Positions 1-9,948 of a stretch of DNA of 28,734 nucleotides are shown here, piece by piece. Below the pieces are notes generated by a model that was given only the letters and a program-made list of their open reading frames with translations, was not told the DNA's origin and made no database searches. A program made the position numbers and the translations under genes. Within the stretch, counting starts at the first letter, position 1; each line of letters starts with the position of its first letter. Origin of the DNA: Gracilaria caudata (taxonomy: Eukaryota; Rhodophyta; Florideophyceae; Gracilariales; Gracilariaceae); NCBI GenBank assembly GCA_030374735.1, contig JASCIV010000254.1, forward strand, positions 1 to 28,734. Direction: 5' to 3'.

Positions 1-861
1 GGGGGAAGGGGGAGGGGGAGGAAGCGCGGAGAGCAAAGCGAGTAGCGCGAGCAATTAGATAGCCGAAGTTCTTATTATGAACGTTGCGCCGCATCGGTCG
101 CGCGCTGGTGCACACCGCACGCAGCCACACGACAAAAAGAAAGAAAAGGCGCCGTTTGAAAATTTGAGTGCCACGCGCTGGCCACGTGCGCGCGCTGTCC
201 AGCGCGCCACACGCCGTAGCCCCCACAGTGCGCTGCACCGCCCCAAGCGCGCGCACGTGCACGGCGTGCACTGCACGCGTGACGATAACGCACGGCGCGC
301 ACGCGCGTGGCGGCGCGGCGCACCGTAGCGGCGCCACACATGACGAGCGTGTCACAGACGCACGCCGTCAACGACGAACAACGGGCGCCGCACGCTCCAT
401 CTCGCGCCAACCCCCCGCCGCTCGCGTCATCCCAAGTGTTGAGATAACACCATCATACAACATGCGCTGCGCGATGGCGCTGCGCGCTGGCGCAGCGCGA
501 TGGCGCCACTATCAGCAATTACTTACCTTCTTCGTCCGCCGCGCCTGCGGCACCAGCTGCAGCGCGGCCATCTCTGACGCGCCAATGACGCAAGCGCGCC
601 CGCAACCGCAGCCAATTGCGGCGCGCCGTTGTCACGCCGCCGTCGTCATAGAATCTGTAACCTTTACGTCACACCCGTGCTATCACGCCCGAAGCCCATC
701 ACATGCGTATGAGCGAGCGAGCGAGCCTTGCCTCTTAAGGCTGTGCACCAGACACACACACGCACCTCCCCCACACAAAACATGCTCCCATCCTCCACAT
801 CTGCACGCCCCCCATCCGAGCGTGCGCGTCGCAACCCCGTCGCCCTCACCCAGCGCCCGTC
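1..861. other. GC-rich upstream region without a recognisable gene
   Basis: This stretch opens with G-runs (1-21), then becomes rich in CG, GCGC and CACG words and in short hairpins. Open frames exist on both strands, but their products are Arg/Ala/His-rich and change with frame, as expected of GC-rich non-coding DNA. The last 120 bases before the transporter start are CA- and pyrimidine-rich (ACACACACGCACCTCCCC around 755-772), which would suit a promoter or 5' UTR. No TATA box was seen. Confidence 0.5.
477..498. repeat. GC-only inverted repeat
   Basis: Arms GCGCTGCGC (477-485) and GCGCAGCGC (490-498) are perfect reverse complements around a GCTG loop. It lies inside a cluster of GCGCGATGGCGC-like words (about 465-507). 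It may simply reflect base composition; no function is assigned. Confidence 0.6.
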
Positions 862-2270
862 ATGTCCACGTCGTCGCAGATTCTGGGCGCCAGCATTGGC
901 GGCAGCGTCGAGTTGCTCACGCTCAGCGCCGCCGGCGCCGCCATGGTGCACATCGGCGTGTTCACGCAGCCCGTCACCTCCGCGCTGTCGCGCGCCGTGT
1001 ATCTGCTGTTCATTCCGTCGCTAGTGTTCGGCTCCATTCTGGAAACCACCCACTCCGCCTTCAAGTCCATGCGACAAAGCCACGGAAATGCGTCCGCCTT
1101 GCAGGAGATTTGGGTGCCCGTGGCGCTCGCCTTGCTCATCTACCTCATCACGGCGTGTATTGCGTTTCCAATCACGCGTCTCATCGCCAGAAACAAGCAA
1201 GAGGCTGTCAAACGCGCCATTTTCGCCTGTCTGATCCTGGGAAATGCCAATACCATGCCGTTGCTTGTCATGCAATCGCTGTGTCAAACTTTCCCACCGC
1301 TGCAAGCATCCGAGTCCTGTTACGCCAAGAGCATGGGTTATGCTTCTCTGTTTCTCACTGTTGTCAACATCGTTTCCGTAAGTTGTACTTTTGCTCCACT
1401 CAATCCATTCTTGTTTCGTCGTTTCTCACTCTTCATGTTCCTGTCTCCCGTCGTAGTGGACAGCTCTCTTTCAATATCTCATGTATTCTCCCGACAGCAC
1501 CGTCGCAGTCGGCGACGAGGAGCAAGCCCTGTTACATCATGCAAACGCTCCTGCTCCGCAGCACATTCGACCGCTCGACCACGAAGACGTCGACGTGGAA
1601 AAACCCGACCCCATCAAGGAAGCAATCACCAGGGCATTGCTTTCGCCTCCGTTCATCGCCGTGGTCTCTGCCATGAGCTGCGCATTAATCGCTCCAATTG
1701 GAGATGCCTTCCTACATGACGACGGAGCGCTGCGACCGTTGCTGCTCTCCATCAACATCGTCGGTGGCGTGGTCGTCCCCGTCAGCTGCATGATCGTGGG
1801 TGCCGAACTATATCGCTCACTCGTGAAGGTAAGATTTTGCACTTTTTTTCACGCCTTTTCTTGTTTGGCGCAGATCACTGACCGTTTTTCATACCCCTCT
1901 GCAGACGGAAGAGAGCGACATGAGTCACAAGAGATCACCGCAAGAAGAGTTTGGCACTCAAACGTTTGTCACAATTCTGCTCGTACGAATGGTTGTGTTA
2001 CCCATGATCGCACGTGAACTGTACAAGATGCTCAACATGTCCGAGGCGGTGCATAATCGTCTGCTGGGCGTTTTCGGTCTGGTTGAATTCAATGTGCCCA
2101 CCGCGAATAACACGGTGATCATGGTGAGCATTGCGGCCGAATCGCTGCCTCGAATAGGACGCCAATTGAGACAAGACGTTGCCAAGGCGGTGTTTTGGCA
2201 ATTCCTTGCCACGCCCATCTTTCTTACGCTCAACACTGCTGCAGCACTTCAACTTTTGTTTGCATCGTAG
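862..2270 (+). CDS. PIN-like / auxin efflux carrier family transporter (three exons)
   Basis: Integral membrane transporter of the Mem_trans family (auxin efflux carriers, PILS and fungal relatives); the substrate cannot be told from sequence. Proposed exons are 862-1377, 1457-1828 and 1905-2270, giving 417 residues. Introns 1378-1456 (GTAAGT..GTAG) and 1829-1904 (GTAAG..GCAG) are both phase 0. The first splice joins NIVS to WTALFQYLMY, which restores a family-like helix. About five hydrophobic helices come first, containing the conserved-type GNANTMP turn. A polar central loop follows (roughly residues 185-225, HEDVDVEKPDP), then about five more helices with VPTANNTVIM near the end. This ten-helix layout with a central loop is normal for the family. 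The ATG at 862 follows CA-rich DNA. In vivo role (auxin-like compounds or other organic anions, ER or plasma membrane) is unknown. Confidence 0.85.
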
Positions 2271-2334
2271 CTACACGCCAATTTGCCTCTTGCTTATTGT
2301 GAGTCTCCGCTGCCTGAGATCTGGACGGCCGCCG

Positions 2335-2368
2335 TTTTTTTTTTTTTTTTGTTTTTTTGTTTTTTTTT
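2335..2368. repeat. T-rich tract (A-rich on the minus strand)
   Basis: About 34 bases of T interrupted only by two Gs, 65 bases after the transporter stop codon. It could be a U-rich 3' UTR element, a slippage-prone tract, or the A-tail of an old retroposed sequence read on the minus strand. No target-site duplication was recognised. Confidence 0.7.
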
Positions 2369-2763
2369 CGTTGTGGTGCTGTTTCTCAGCGGTTTCATCG
2401 ATTGGCAACGTTGCCTTTTGCACCACCTTTTGTTGTATGCAACACAAATCCTTTTGTTCAGGTCCACGAGTGCTGGTTGCGCGCATTCAAATGCCTTCAT
2501 CCTATCCAGCACCTTTTAGCACCAGTTTTAGACGCCAGCGGTTGTTCTCATTGCGTACTGCAGCTGTCTCGACAGCTACGCCTCCGCCGGTCCGTAACGT
2601 CGCTTTTCCAAGCTTTGAAGCAGGTCGCATAAAATATGATTCCTATGATAGATTGGTCTAGTCCTTTGAGCTTCGCCGCAGGGGACGTCCACGGCCAAGG
2701 AGCACTTAAATCCAAATATGTTTACCGAATTGTAATTAAGAGCTAATTGGCTTACGAACAAGT

Positions 2764-2779
2764 GTACACTTGAGTGTAC
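2764..2779. promoter_or_regulatory. Perfect inverted repeat upstream of the p47-type gene
   Basis: GTACACT (2764-2770) and AGTGTAC (2773-2779) are reverse complements with a 2-base spacer, 190 bases before the ATG at 2969. The geometry resembles a dimeric transcription-factor site, but no factor can be named. Chance is possible. Confidence 0.3.
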
Positions 2780-2968
2780 CCTTGCATCATGTACGTGGAT
2801 AATCGACGTAGCAATGCTCACAGCGGTGCGTTCCATGCAGGTCCAGTTGGGGGTGGAGGGGGCCACACCAACGCCGCGAGTTGCAAAAGTCGCTCCGGTT
2901 CCATCGCGGCGGGCAGTAATCGCTTCCCGGCACACTCCCACCAAGCGAGCAATCTGCTGATCTGCACA

Positions 2969-4081
2969 ATGGCTGACCCCGCCATCTCGCAGTTCATGAG
3001 CGTCACCGGCTCCGACGAGCCAACCGCCAACTTTTTCCTCCAGGCCGCAAACGGCGACTGCGATGCGGCCGTGTCCGCCTTCTTCGAGTCCGGCGGCGTG
3101 ATACCCCCCACCCGAGACGCCCATCGACCCCGTCCCGAACGCCCCGCTCCAACCCCCTCTGCCTCAGCTTCCAGTCGTCCAGCCGCCGCGCCCGCTAGAC
3201 GCGGCGCTTCGTCGTCAGGCTTTGCTACGCTCGATTCGGTGCGCAGCTCGGCCGAGAACGACGACGATGAACAGGGTTACTACGCTGGCGGCGAAAAGTC
3301 TGGCCAGATGATTCAGCCGCGCAAGGAAGATACGGCTGATCAGCCTGCAAATCTGGCGGACGCCATCTTCGAGCGCGCAAGAGCCCGAGGACCGCGTACT
3401 GATGAGGAGCGTGCTCAGTTTGAAGGCCCTCAGTCTTTTACTGGTGCTGGATATCGACTTGGTGACAATGACACTCAACAGCCCGGTACAGTGCGCCCGG
3501 ATGTCGTCGGTCGACGCAATGTTACCCGAGTGCTCACGTTCTACGCGAACGGTTTTCAGGTGGATAACGGGCCGCTGCGATCTTTCGATGATCCGGCCAA
3601 CGAGGCTTTCTTGGCGGACGTCAATAGGGGAGTGGTGCCACGGGAAATGGAGGAATCTGGTGTGGGAGATGTATCCATCACTTTGGTGGATAAGAAGGGC
3701 GAGACCTACGTCGAAAAGAAGAAGAAGGTTGTTCCATTCTCTGGCGGTGGAATGAAACTGAACGGCGGCGCACAGTCGAGTTCGGCGTCTGCACCAGTCG
3801 GTAACGTTGACGCCGCTGGTGCAGCCGCTGCTGTGACGGTTGATGACAGCCGTCCAGTGGCACTCATCCAGGTGCGCTTGAGTGATGGTGCTCGTCTGAC
3901 TGCCCGTCTTAATGAAGATCACACCGTTGGTGACTTGAGACAATTTGTGATAGCGTCACGGCCAAATGTGACGTCGTTCACCTTGTCGACAACGTTTCCG
4001 CGAAAGGTGCTCGGCGACGATTCAAAGACCATCAAAGAGGAACAACTGAAAGGTGCCGTGGTCGTGCAAACCCTGAAGTGA
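2969..4081 (+). CDS. NSFL1C: UBX/SEP-domain Cdc48/p97 cofactor, p47 (NSFL1C/Shp1) type
   Basis: Adaptor that links the AAA+ ATPase Cdc48/p97 to ubiquitinated substrates or to Golgi/ER membrane fusion. The protein has 370 residues, the same as human p47. An N-terminal UBA-like segment (about 1-45, with NFFLQAANGDCDAAVSAFF) is followed by an Ala/Pro/Arg-rich linker. An SEP domain covers about 184-250 (VLTFYANGFQVDNGPLRSF, then FLADVNRGVVPREM). A C-terminal UBX domain covers about 294-370 and contains TTFPRK, the family's p97-contacting FPR turn. It is a single exon. The ATG at 2969 gives MADPAISQF and starts exactly at the UBA-like helix; the upstream in-frame ATG at 2789 would add a non-conserved stretch. 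The gene symbol is by family; plant relatives are PUX4/PUX5 types. Confidence 0.92.
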   Translation: MADPAISQFMSVTGSDEPTANFFLQAANGDCDAAVSAFFESGGVIPPTRDAHRPRPERPAPTPSASASSRPAAAPARRGASSSGFATLDSVRSSAENDDDEQGYYAGGEKSGQMIQPRKEDTADQPANLADAIFERARARGPRTDEERAQFEGPQSFTGAGYRLGDNDTQQPGTVRPDVVGRRNVTRVLTFYANGFQVDNGPLRSFDDPANEAFLADVNRGVVPREMEESGVGDVSITLVDKKGETYVEKKKKVVPFSGGGMKLNGGAQSSSASAPVGNVDAAGAAAAVTVDDSRPVALIQVRLSDGARLTARLNEDHTVGDLRQFVIASRPNVTSFTLSTTFPRKVLGDDSKTIKEEQLKGAVVVQTLK

Positions 4082-4788
4082 GAGGCGCACGCAATCTACC
4101 GATTTTGTTCGCCCTTCAATGGACGTGCGGTTTCGGCGAACCCCAACACCAGTGTGGGGGAATTCAAGAGATGCTGCGTAATCAATGACTCCTCCGCGAT
4201 CCCGCCCTCCCCCCTGTTTTTGTAAGAGACTTCCACTCTTCACACACGTTAGTCAGGAACCTACATACACTAAAATGTCGTCGCTTGCTGGACATCCCGA
4301 AAGACGTTCTCAAATTGGAGGTGAAGATCCTTAAGGTAGAGTGGGTCACTCGTACGTCCCACATGCGAAGCAAACATCATGATCAGGATCTACTCTGCAG
4401 GGTAAACAAAAACGTTTTTCGTTGGTGGGCCACATTCTTACTTTGAGGACAAGATAAACACAACCGTACTCAGTCAGCAGGTCAATGCGCTCTTTGTGAC
4501 GCTGAGTTTGCACTCAACTTGTTTTCTCGATCGCATCCCGATACAGCTTTGAGCTTCAGGCGTTCAATGACTTGCCGGACGAGAGCACTGCGGCTTTAAA
4601 GAGGGATCTACGACGAGTTAAAGCAACGAGGAATAGTTTAAGAGCCCCGTTCTTTCTTTCAAAGGAAAATTAGTCAAAACTATCAGTTGAACTTGACGCA
4701 GCTTGCCAAGCTGCACAATCTTGTGTTGGAGTTTCAAGAATGTCATCTATCAGAATGAGGACGACTAGCACCTCGACATTGTTGTTCT
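4082..4788. other. Intergenic region with possible decayed coding sequence
   Basis: No intact gene is recognised. One plus-strand frame is open from about 4184 to 4443 without an ATG and reads protein-like (KDVLKLEVKILK). Another short stretch near 4550-4675 reads FELQAFNDLPDES then LKRDLRRVKATRNSL, and a third near 4693-4758 reads LTQLAKLHNLVLEF. They may be exons of a small intron-rich gene or remnants of one; I could not join them with convincing splice sites. Confidence 0.25.
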
Positions 4789-5789
4789 TCATGTTACGAT
4801 ATGCAAGGAGTCGATGAACACCCCCTCCTTGTTGACAACCGCAACCGCCGCTGCGGAAACAATTGCTTTTCTCGCAGAGGGCCTCGACGATTCGGGGTAC
4901 CTCATTGCTATGACTCCTCGACGGGAGCTGCTTTGCCCATCGCTAGGGGTTTCGATGTGGTACATTAGAAGCGTGTGTGTAGTGAGATTCTTCCACAGGT
5001 CAGGCATAAACTCCTTTGGAATCATTGGTACTCCAGCTTGTGGGAATGGCCACGCCACTTCAAGTTTGGTTTCATCAAAGAGGCATGATTTGCTCGTAAA
5101 CACAACTACTTTTCGGAGTGAAAGCAACTTCTCGACGACCTTGCCAAGCACCAACTCATGAGACTGGGTTCTTACAGACGTATCCGTGACGCTGTTGTCA
5201 AAAATGTACTTGTCAATATAATGGAAGCTTCCTAGAGAATCTATTACAACAGCTCTCACTGGAACAGATGATGTCAACGTTAGACGACCTGAAACGGTAT
5301 AAAGACTGTGGCTTGTTTTTTCTTACCTCCTTTACCATCGTCAGTTGAGACATATTGCTCTAGTGCATGAAGAGAGGAACACATAGATATCGTCCTTGAC
5401 GGATAGTAGACCTTGAGCCCAGTTAAGTCCTCGACCTCGTCGCTTGAGCTTGCGTTGGAGCCCATGTTGAGTTTCAAGCGCATCAGTTGCCGCACACGGT
5501 TTGGGTCCAGCCCTCTGTTAAGATCAAACCAGCACACGACTGGCCCTTTCCCATGGGTGTGGTGCAGTAGTATATGTGCAGTTATCCCATGGAGAAGCTG
5601 AGTTTTCCCGCTCATTGTCACACCACTGATATCGACTAGACTTCCAAGACGAACAGGGTGTTGATCAACTTCATCTAAAATACTAATTCCCGTAGTGATG
5701 ATGGGTGCCAAAGACTTTTCTGCCTTGCCAGAAACAGGATAACTACCAAGATGCTTGGCGATAGCCTTCGATATCTCATCGTGAGCCAT
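4789..5789 (-). CDS. XRCC2: XRCC2-like Rad51-paralogue recombination protein (two exons)
   Basis: RecA-fold ATPase of the Rad51-paralogue group, which helps load or stabilise Rad51 filaments in homologous recombination repair. Exon 1 is 5789-5327 and exon 2 is 5258-4789; the intron (5326-5259, 68 nt, GTAAG..CCAG) is phase 1. The protein is about 310 residues, against 280 for human XRCC2. Walker A is GVTMSGKT at residues 56-63, complete with Lys and Thr. Walker B follows the splice (VRAVVIDSLGSF, Asp about 161), matching the ILDSLSAF segment of XRCC2. PDLWKNLTTHTLLMY and VNKEGVFID resemble the XRCC2 C-terminal strands. The start is the first in-frame ATG (5789); the frame is open a little upstream without an ATG. 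A nearer acceptor at 5289 keeps the frame but gives a 38-nt intron. The paralogue assignment is by pattern and not certain. Confidence 0.78.
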
Positions 5790-7147
5790 CCTTCCTTCGC
5801 CCAAAGGTCGATCTGAACAGACTTCATGCCATTTTTCGATCCACTCGGAATTCGCAGTTCAAAAGCTACAACATGCGGTACAAAGGTACAAAAACATACA
5901 GTACGTCTAGCTAGAATTGTGGGTTTTCGAGTCACCATCCATTGCGCCATGCGAGTTTACATTCCAAAGTTCTCGGCGAACCGGCACCGTCTCACTGGAG
6001 TCTTTTACAGCCAGCAGTTGTTAGCGGTTATTCACTTACGCCTGGCATTGTGCACCCGAGCAACTGGCCTCCACCAGCTGGTCCGCGCCCTTCGCACATG
6101 GGGTTGTCGTTCGTTCGCACTGTACTCTTGCCAGAATCATGATGATGATCATGATAAAACTCATAGCAAGTGCCTTTCGTTAGTTCGTTCTCTCATTGTC
6201 TTCGATTCTGCTGTCTTCGACTTTTCTCGTGACACAAATCGGAATTATCATGTTTTCAGATACCACTTTGGAGAAAAGTCAGACAAACGGTGGTAGGATA
6301 GCGAGTCCAAGGTTTGGTCGAAGGTTTGGACTCGCTGTCCCACCGCCTTCTCCCTAACTTTTCGCCCGCAAGAAAAGAGCTCCTCCGTTGACATACGTGT
6401 GGCTGCAGGGTTTTCCTCGGATTTCAGTTTGGAGTCGGAGAATGCTGCGGGCTTACGGGCTGGTTCTTTTTGTCCCACATCGCCAATGCAACGGAGAGAA
6501 TGCTGCCGTAGCCCCTTTAGGCGACATAACGCAGAACGTGCAGAGCGCCATTGTCATGGTGTGTCCTTCTGCCCATGTACTCTGGGGAGAGTGAATGAAG
6601 GGGTGCAAGTGAAGAGGAACAATGAACGAGTAGATGATCATCATCAGTATCGAAACGCTAACGCGGACCGAGAACACTCTAGGAGACCTCACGCTTTCTT
6701 AGTATAACTATGTAGTTACGCAGTCATACATATATATATATATATATATATTATTTTTATTATTAGTCGATATGGTTTCAAAAGAGGCATTATAGCTCGT
6801 AGGAGGTCGTTAGCGAACCCCGCACAATGCGAGGAATCATCGAACGTGCCCCACAGAAAAGAAGAAGAAGAAACACTCTGTTTTTGCCTCAGTGAGCTGA
6901 CAGGCTCCTGATGCACTGAAGAACAAGTTTGGTAGCGTCTAGGTACTTCACACATACAGAAGGCCGCAAAGCGTTCTGTACGTGGAGTACCTGAATGCAA
7001 ACAAGGTTCTTGTCTAGAGTTGTTGGAGTGCTTTACGAAAAACTAGCTTGCAGGGAAGGAAACGTGAAAACCCTATTTCCAAAGCCAAGCACGTAACCTC
7101 TCGTCCTGCTGACACAAACACGTTATACAATTACAACCGCAAAGCCC
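5790..7147. other. Intergenic region, no recognised gene, TA microsatellite
   Basis: Several 60-150-codon open frames exist on both strands, but none has a recognisable domain, and most lack an ATG or overlap other open frames. A minus-strand frame around 6248-6560 is somewhat protein-like (FSCGRKVREKAVGQRVQTF) but starts after a stop with no ATG until about 6394. Other contents are a TCATGATGATGATCATGA cluster near 6138-6155, a TA repeat (6726-6752) and a GAA-triplet run near 6857. Confidence 0.4.
6726..6752. repeat. TA dinucleotide microsatellite
   Basis: About ten uninterrupted TA units, followed by T/A-rich sequence (TTATTTTTATTATTAG). A simple repeat with no further role inferred. Confidence 0.95.
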
Positions 7148-7558
7148 TTAAAAGCGGGCCATGTACTCGGTCTTTGGTGGTGAGGGCAAGGGGGAGATTC
7201 TCAAATTGGCGATTCCAAAGGTAATGGATTCAACCGATGGGGCAAAAGTCCCAGAGAACTCAGTATAAAAAGGCAGCACCAACGGTGAATGTTGCCCGAT
7301 TGGAGACGGAAAGGAGTCCAGGCGGCGTCTCTTTCCTGGCCGTTCGCTATCTCCCCTTCTTCGCTTCTTGCTAGGAGAACTATCTCTATCTACCATGATA
7401 ACATCCGAGCAAGTTTCTTCCCAATCCATGATTTCATAAAATTGATGGTCAGCATCGGCAGACCAAGAGCTATCGTCGTCTACCATAGGAAGAAGTTCGG
7501 GTTCTTCCTTGCTTTGGTGCAGATGACTTGCTCCAGCAACCATAGCTCCTGTTCTCAT
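7148..7558 (-). CDS. Unrecognised small nuclear-type protein with bipartite basic signal
   Basis: A 136-residue single-exon frame beginning with a true ATG. I do not recognise a family. The first half is acidic and Ser-rich (VDDDSSWSADADHQFYEIMDW). Residues 64-79 form a bipartite basic cluster, KKRRR, nine mostly polar residues, then KRRR, which is a classical nuclear localisation pattern. The rest is rich in Pro, Phe and Ser. A TATAAAAGG box sits about 145 bases upstream on the same strand, and pyrimidine-rich sequence lies between, which supports a real transcription unit. It could be a transcriptional co-regulator, but nothing in the sequence shows that. Downstream exons are possible. Confidence 0.5.
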   Translation of the reverse strand: MRTGAMVAGASHLHQSKEEPELLPMVDDDSSWSADADHQFYEIMDWEETCSDVIMVDRDSSPSKKRRRGDSERPGKRRRLDSFPSPIGQHSPLVLPFYTEFSGTFAPSVESITFGIANLRISPLPSPPKTEYMARF

Positions 7559-7702
7559 TTTGTTTTGTTGGCCGACAGAGCTTTCGAAACCAAAACTGAA
7601 AAAGAAAAATTGAAGAGAAGGGGAGTAGTCTCAGCAGTGGAACAGAATGGAGTAGCTCGTGGAAAGGGGGAGGAGCTTTCGGGGAAAGGAAGGAAGGAGC
7701 TT

Positions 7703-7711
7703 CCTTTTATA
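7703..7711 (-). promoter_or_regulatory. TATA box of the nuclear-type protein gene
   Basis: TATAAAAGG on the minus strand, followed by a CT-rich initiator-like stretch (CCTTCCTTCCTTTCCCC) and, about 145 bases on, the ATG at 7558. The match to consensus and the orientation are good; use is inferred. Confidence 0.55.
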
Positions 7712-9033
7712 CATATGAAGACGATTTACCGACATCGAACACGCAACCCATCGTGGAAACAGAATTGCTATGTTTCCTCAACGGTGCTGCATAACAATAG
7801 AAATCGAGACGAGAACACGACACCAGTCACTCGGACTTCTCAAAAGAGAATCATATGACATGATTCTGACTCTCGTTGAAGACATCTCAGTGCAACAATT
7901 CAGGCATAAGAGTGACAAGTGGGCTGCAATTTGGCATTCTTTGGAATGTATCAACTGGAAGACCTTGGGTATTCGTTTTTGATTACAGTCTACCAGGACT
8001 CCTGTTTATGGTATTCGATATTGTGTTCCCTGGAGTAGTTGCATGTCGTATTTACGACCGGAATAGGAAGCAATGAAACACAGAGCTTGGAGCTCAATTC
8101 AGTTTAGATTTGACTCCAGAAAACCTAGACAATGATATTCTGGGGCTGAGGCCGTCTTTCCCGTGATAGAAAGTTCGCCGAGGTTGTTAGTCAACCTGGG
8201 AAAGGAAGAAGTTTAAGGAAGAACTGTATCATGAATTTTGAAATAGAACGTTTGTTGGACAACGTTGATGTGCCTATATTACAGGAAGAACGAAAAATGG
8301 TTCTCAAGTTCTATTCTCACACTGCATAAAGCTGTTGGCGTCGCTAGCTCATAAGTTGTTTTGTCTTCTCGAAGAGAGCCTTTGTCTTGCTGACTATATT
8401 TTTGGCTTTTCCAAGGAGGTGAAAATCACCCTATTCTACGTTTCAGGACGTCATTCTGCGATATCTTCGTAATGGGGTTGTGCACCCAATAGTACAGATT
8501 TGTTCCGTTGATTGAATGAAGAAGAAGACTGCGATCGCCAGAGATTGACTTCAAGAATTTCTTTGTTCTTCTTTATTTTGGACAACAGTCTTCAATCACT
8601 AGACCACAGTAAAACCTTTAAACAAGGCTCTCTCTCTGTATCAAGAATTTCATACAACGCAATCTAACAAATCAGGATTCTACAGTACATTATCATTATG
8701 TGTACCCTTGTATTCAATAGTTATTTGGCAGCTCTTGCCTCGAGCTTAACATCAGGTTTACTCTAATGCTTTGGTTTCATGATCAAGAACATAACTTGTA
8801 TTAAGTTGTTGGCAGAGCGAAGGATTCTTTACTGAAGGATAATTGCTTTGAAGTTGGAAGTACTGGATACATCACCGATAAATCACAACAATAACTTCTT
8901 TCACCAATCACCACTTTCTGCTCTCAATTGTTACATAGGAAGGCTAGCGGTTTAGGAGGACACCCCTGTATTTTTCGCGCTTAAGATGACTTTCTAAGGT
9001 TTCGCAGAACACACGCTTTTACGACAAATCGAT
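7712..9033. other. Intergenic region, no recognised gene
   Basis: Over 1.3 kb without a convincing gene. Only short open frames are present and none shows a domain. The sequence is moderately AT-rich and carries one copy (8566-8640) of a dispersed repeat also found at 22732-22806. It may contain the downstream UTR of the kinase gene, which is transcribed toward it. Confidence 0.4.
8566..8640. repeat. Dispersed repeat, copy 1
   Basis: Starts with TTCTTCTTTATTTTGGACAA and ends in a CT-rich run. It aligns along its length with 22732-22806 in the same orientation, with scattered substitutions. A small stem near the 3' end (CCTT..AAGG here, AACTTT..AAAGTT in the other copy) is kept although its sequence differs. 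It is possibly the end of a non-autonomous element. Confidence 0.6.
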
Positions 9034-9948
9034 TTAGGAGCAAGACTCATCGTCGATGCGTAAAAAGGGATGACTATGAATTCGATCATAGTCCACAACA
9101 TAGCTCCAGTTCCTTCGATTGACATTTGAGTTGGGGATTGCAAACCTGGATGCTGGTTCCCTAGAAAGACAAGTACTTACAAAGTCGTACGCATGAAGCC
9201 AAGCACTTGTGCGACTAACGCCGAGCCCTCGAAAAGCATCCCAGAACCTATTTGCAATCTCAAATTGTCCTCGCCCATACTGGTCAATGAGCTCCAGAGT
9301 GTGTGCATTCGTTTGGCCGTGAAAGGGTCCCGCACCTCCGAGCATGCAAGCCCATGCGAAAACGCCTGTTGCCCAGACATCAGCAGTGGGATCAGGAATG
9401 GTTGTGTTCAGCATCTCTGGAGGGATTATGTCTGCTGTAGTGGTTTGCGAGCAATCACGCGGACCAGAATCGGCAACGAAACATGACCCATAGTCCACCA
9501 AACACAAGTTGTCGTGTCTTTCGCAATCCACAACGACGTTTCTTAGCGCAATATCAGCATGGACTATGCCGGCATCATGCACACTGGCTAAAGAAGATAG
9601 AAGATTACGTACAATACGAGCAACGCGGTTCAGAGGTAATGGGCGTGGAAGACGAGATGCAGGCACGCCTGGGGCAAGCGCCATAACAAAAGTTAAAGAA
9701 AGCGGTGTAACTTGAGCGCTAAGAAGGCGAGGCACTCTTCCAGACTGGTCATTGCTTAACTGCACGAGAGCGTCCCGTTCTGCAGATACACATGAATCTA
9801 GGCCATAACGAGTAACATCAGAACGTTTATACGTCTTGACAACCACCAGGGTCGGGTCGTTGTCTGTTGATGGCAGTTCGGCTATAGACACAAGGGAATG
9901 ACTCGAAGTGGGGACCTGGGATACGTGACGAAGGCGTTTTAACGTCAT
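9034..9948 (-). CDS. Divergent protein kinase, PDK1/AGC-like
   Basis: A 304-residue single-exon protein-kinase fold. Visible landmarks are the VAIK-type lysine (VVVKTY, Lys38), the helix-C glutamate (SAERDAL, Glu57), a catalytic loop HADIALRN (130-137), DYG in place of DFG (152-154), PPE in place of APE (176-178), and DVW (190-192) at the start of helix F. It ends in an HPFL element typical of the C-terminal edge of AGC and related kinases. The ADIIPPEMLN and HSHPFLR segments look most like PDK1. Odd points: no glycine-rich loop is visible before Lys38, and the usual HRD is HAD. The catalytic Asp132, Asn137 and Asp152 are all present, so activity is possible. There is no PH domain. Substrate and pathway are unknown. 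Confidence 0.78.
   Translation of the reverse strand: MTLKRLRHVSQVPTSSHSLVSIAELPSTDNDPTLVVVKTYKRSDVTRYGLDSCVSAERDALVQLSNDQSGRVPRLLSAQVTPLSLTFVMALAPGVPASRLPRPLPLNRVARIVRNLLSSLASVHDAGIVHADIALRNVVVDCERHDNLCLVDYGSCFVADSGPRDCSQTTTADIIPPEMLNTTIPDPTADVWATGVFAWACMLGGAGPFHGQTNAHTLELIDQYGRGQFEIANRFWDAFRGLGVSRTSAWLHAYDFVSTCLSREPASRFAIPNSNVNRRNWSYVVDYDRIHSHPFLRIDDESCS

Larger units (their letters stand above)
2271..2968. other. Intergenic region with a T-rich tract and a palindrome
   Basis: Between the transporter stop and the p47-type start. It holds a run of T broken by single Gs (2335-2368) and a 16-bp inverted repeat (2764-2779). The p47-type frame stays open upstream to about 2774, but those residues are Gly/Ser/Ala-rich and unlike the family, so I treat them as 5' UTR. 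Confidence 0.5.

Noticed and set aside
168..1676. 502-codon plus-strand open frame over the GC-rich left end
   Set aside because: It overlaps the transporter exons in another frame, and its product is Arg/His/Ala/Ser-rich without any domain; the length is explained by GC-rich composition.
3215..3943. Long minus-strand open frame (242 codons)
   Set aside because: It lies entirely antisense to the SEP/UBX gene, whose product is clearly recognisable.
5826..6296. 156-codon plus-strand frame upstream of the XRCC2-like gene
   Set aside because: No recognisable motif, and it has a His/Asp run from TCATGATGATGA repeats; it looks like chance openness in promoter-side DNA.
7263..7273. Plus-strand TATAAAAAGG
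   Set aside because: It lies inside the minus-strand nuclear-type coding frame, and no plausible plus-strand gene follows.
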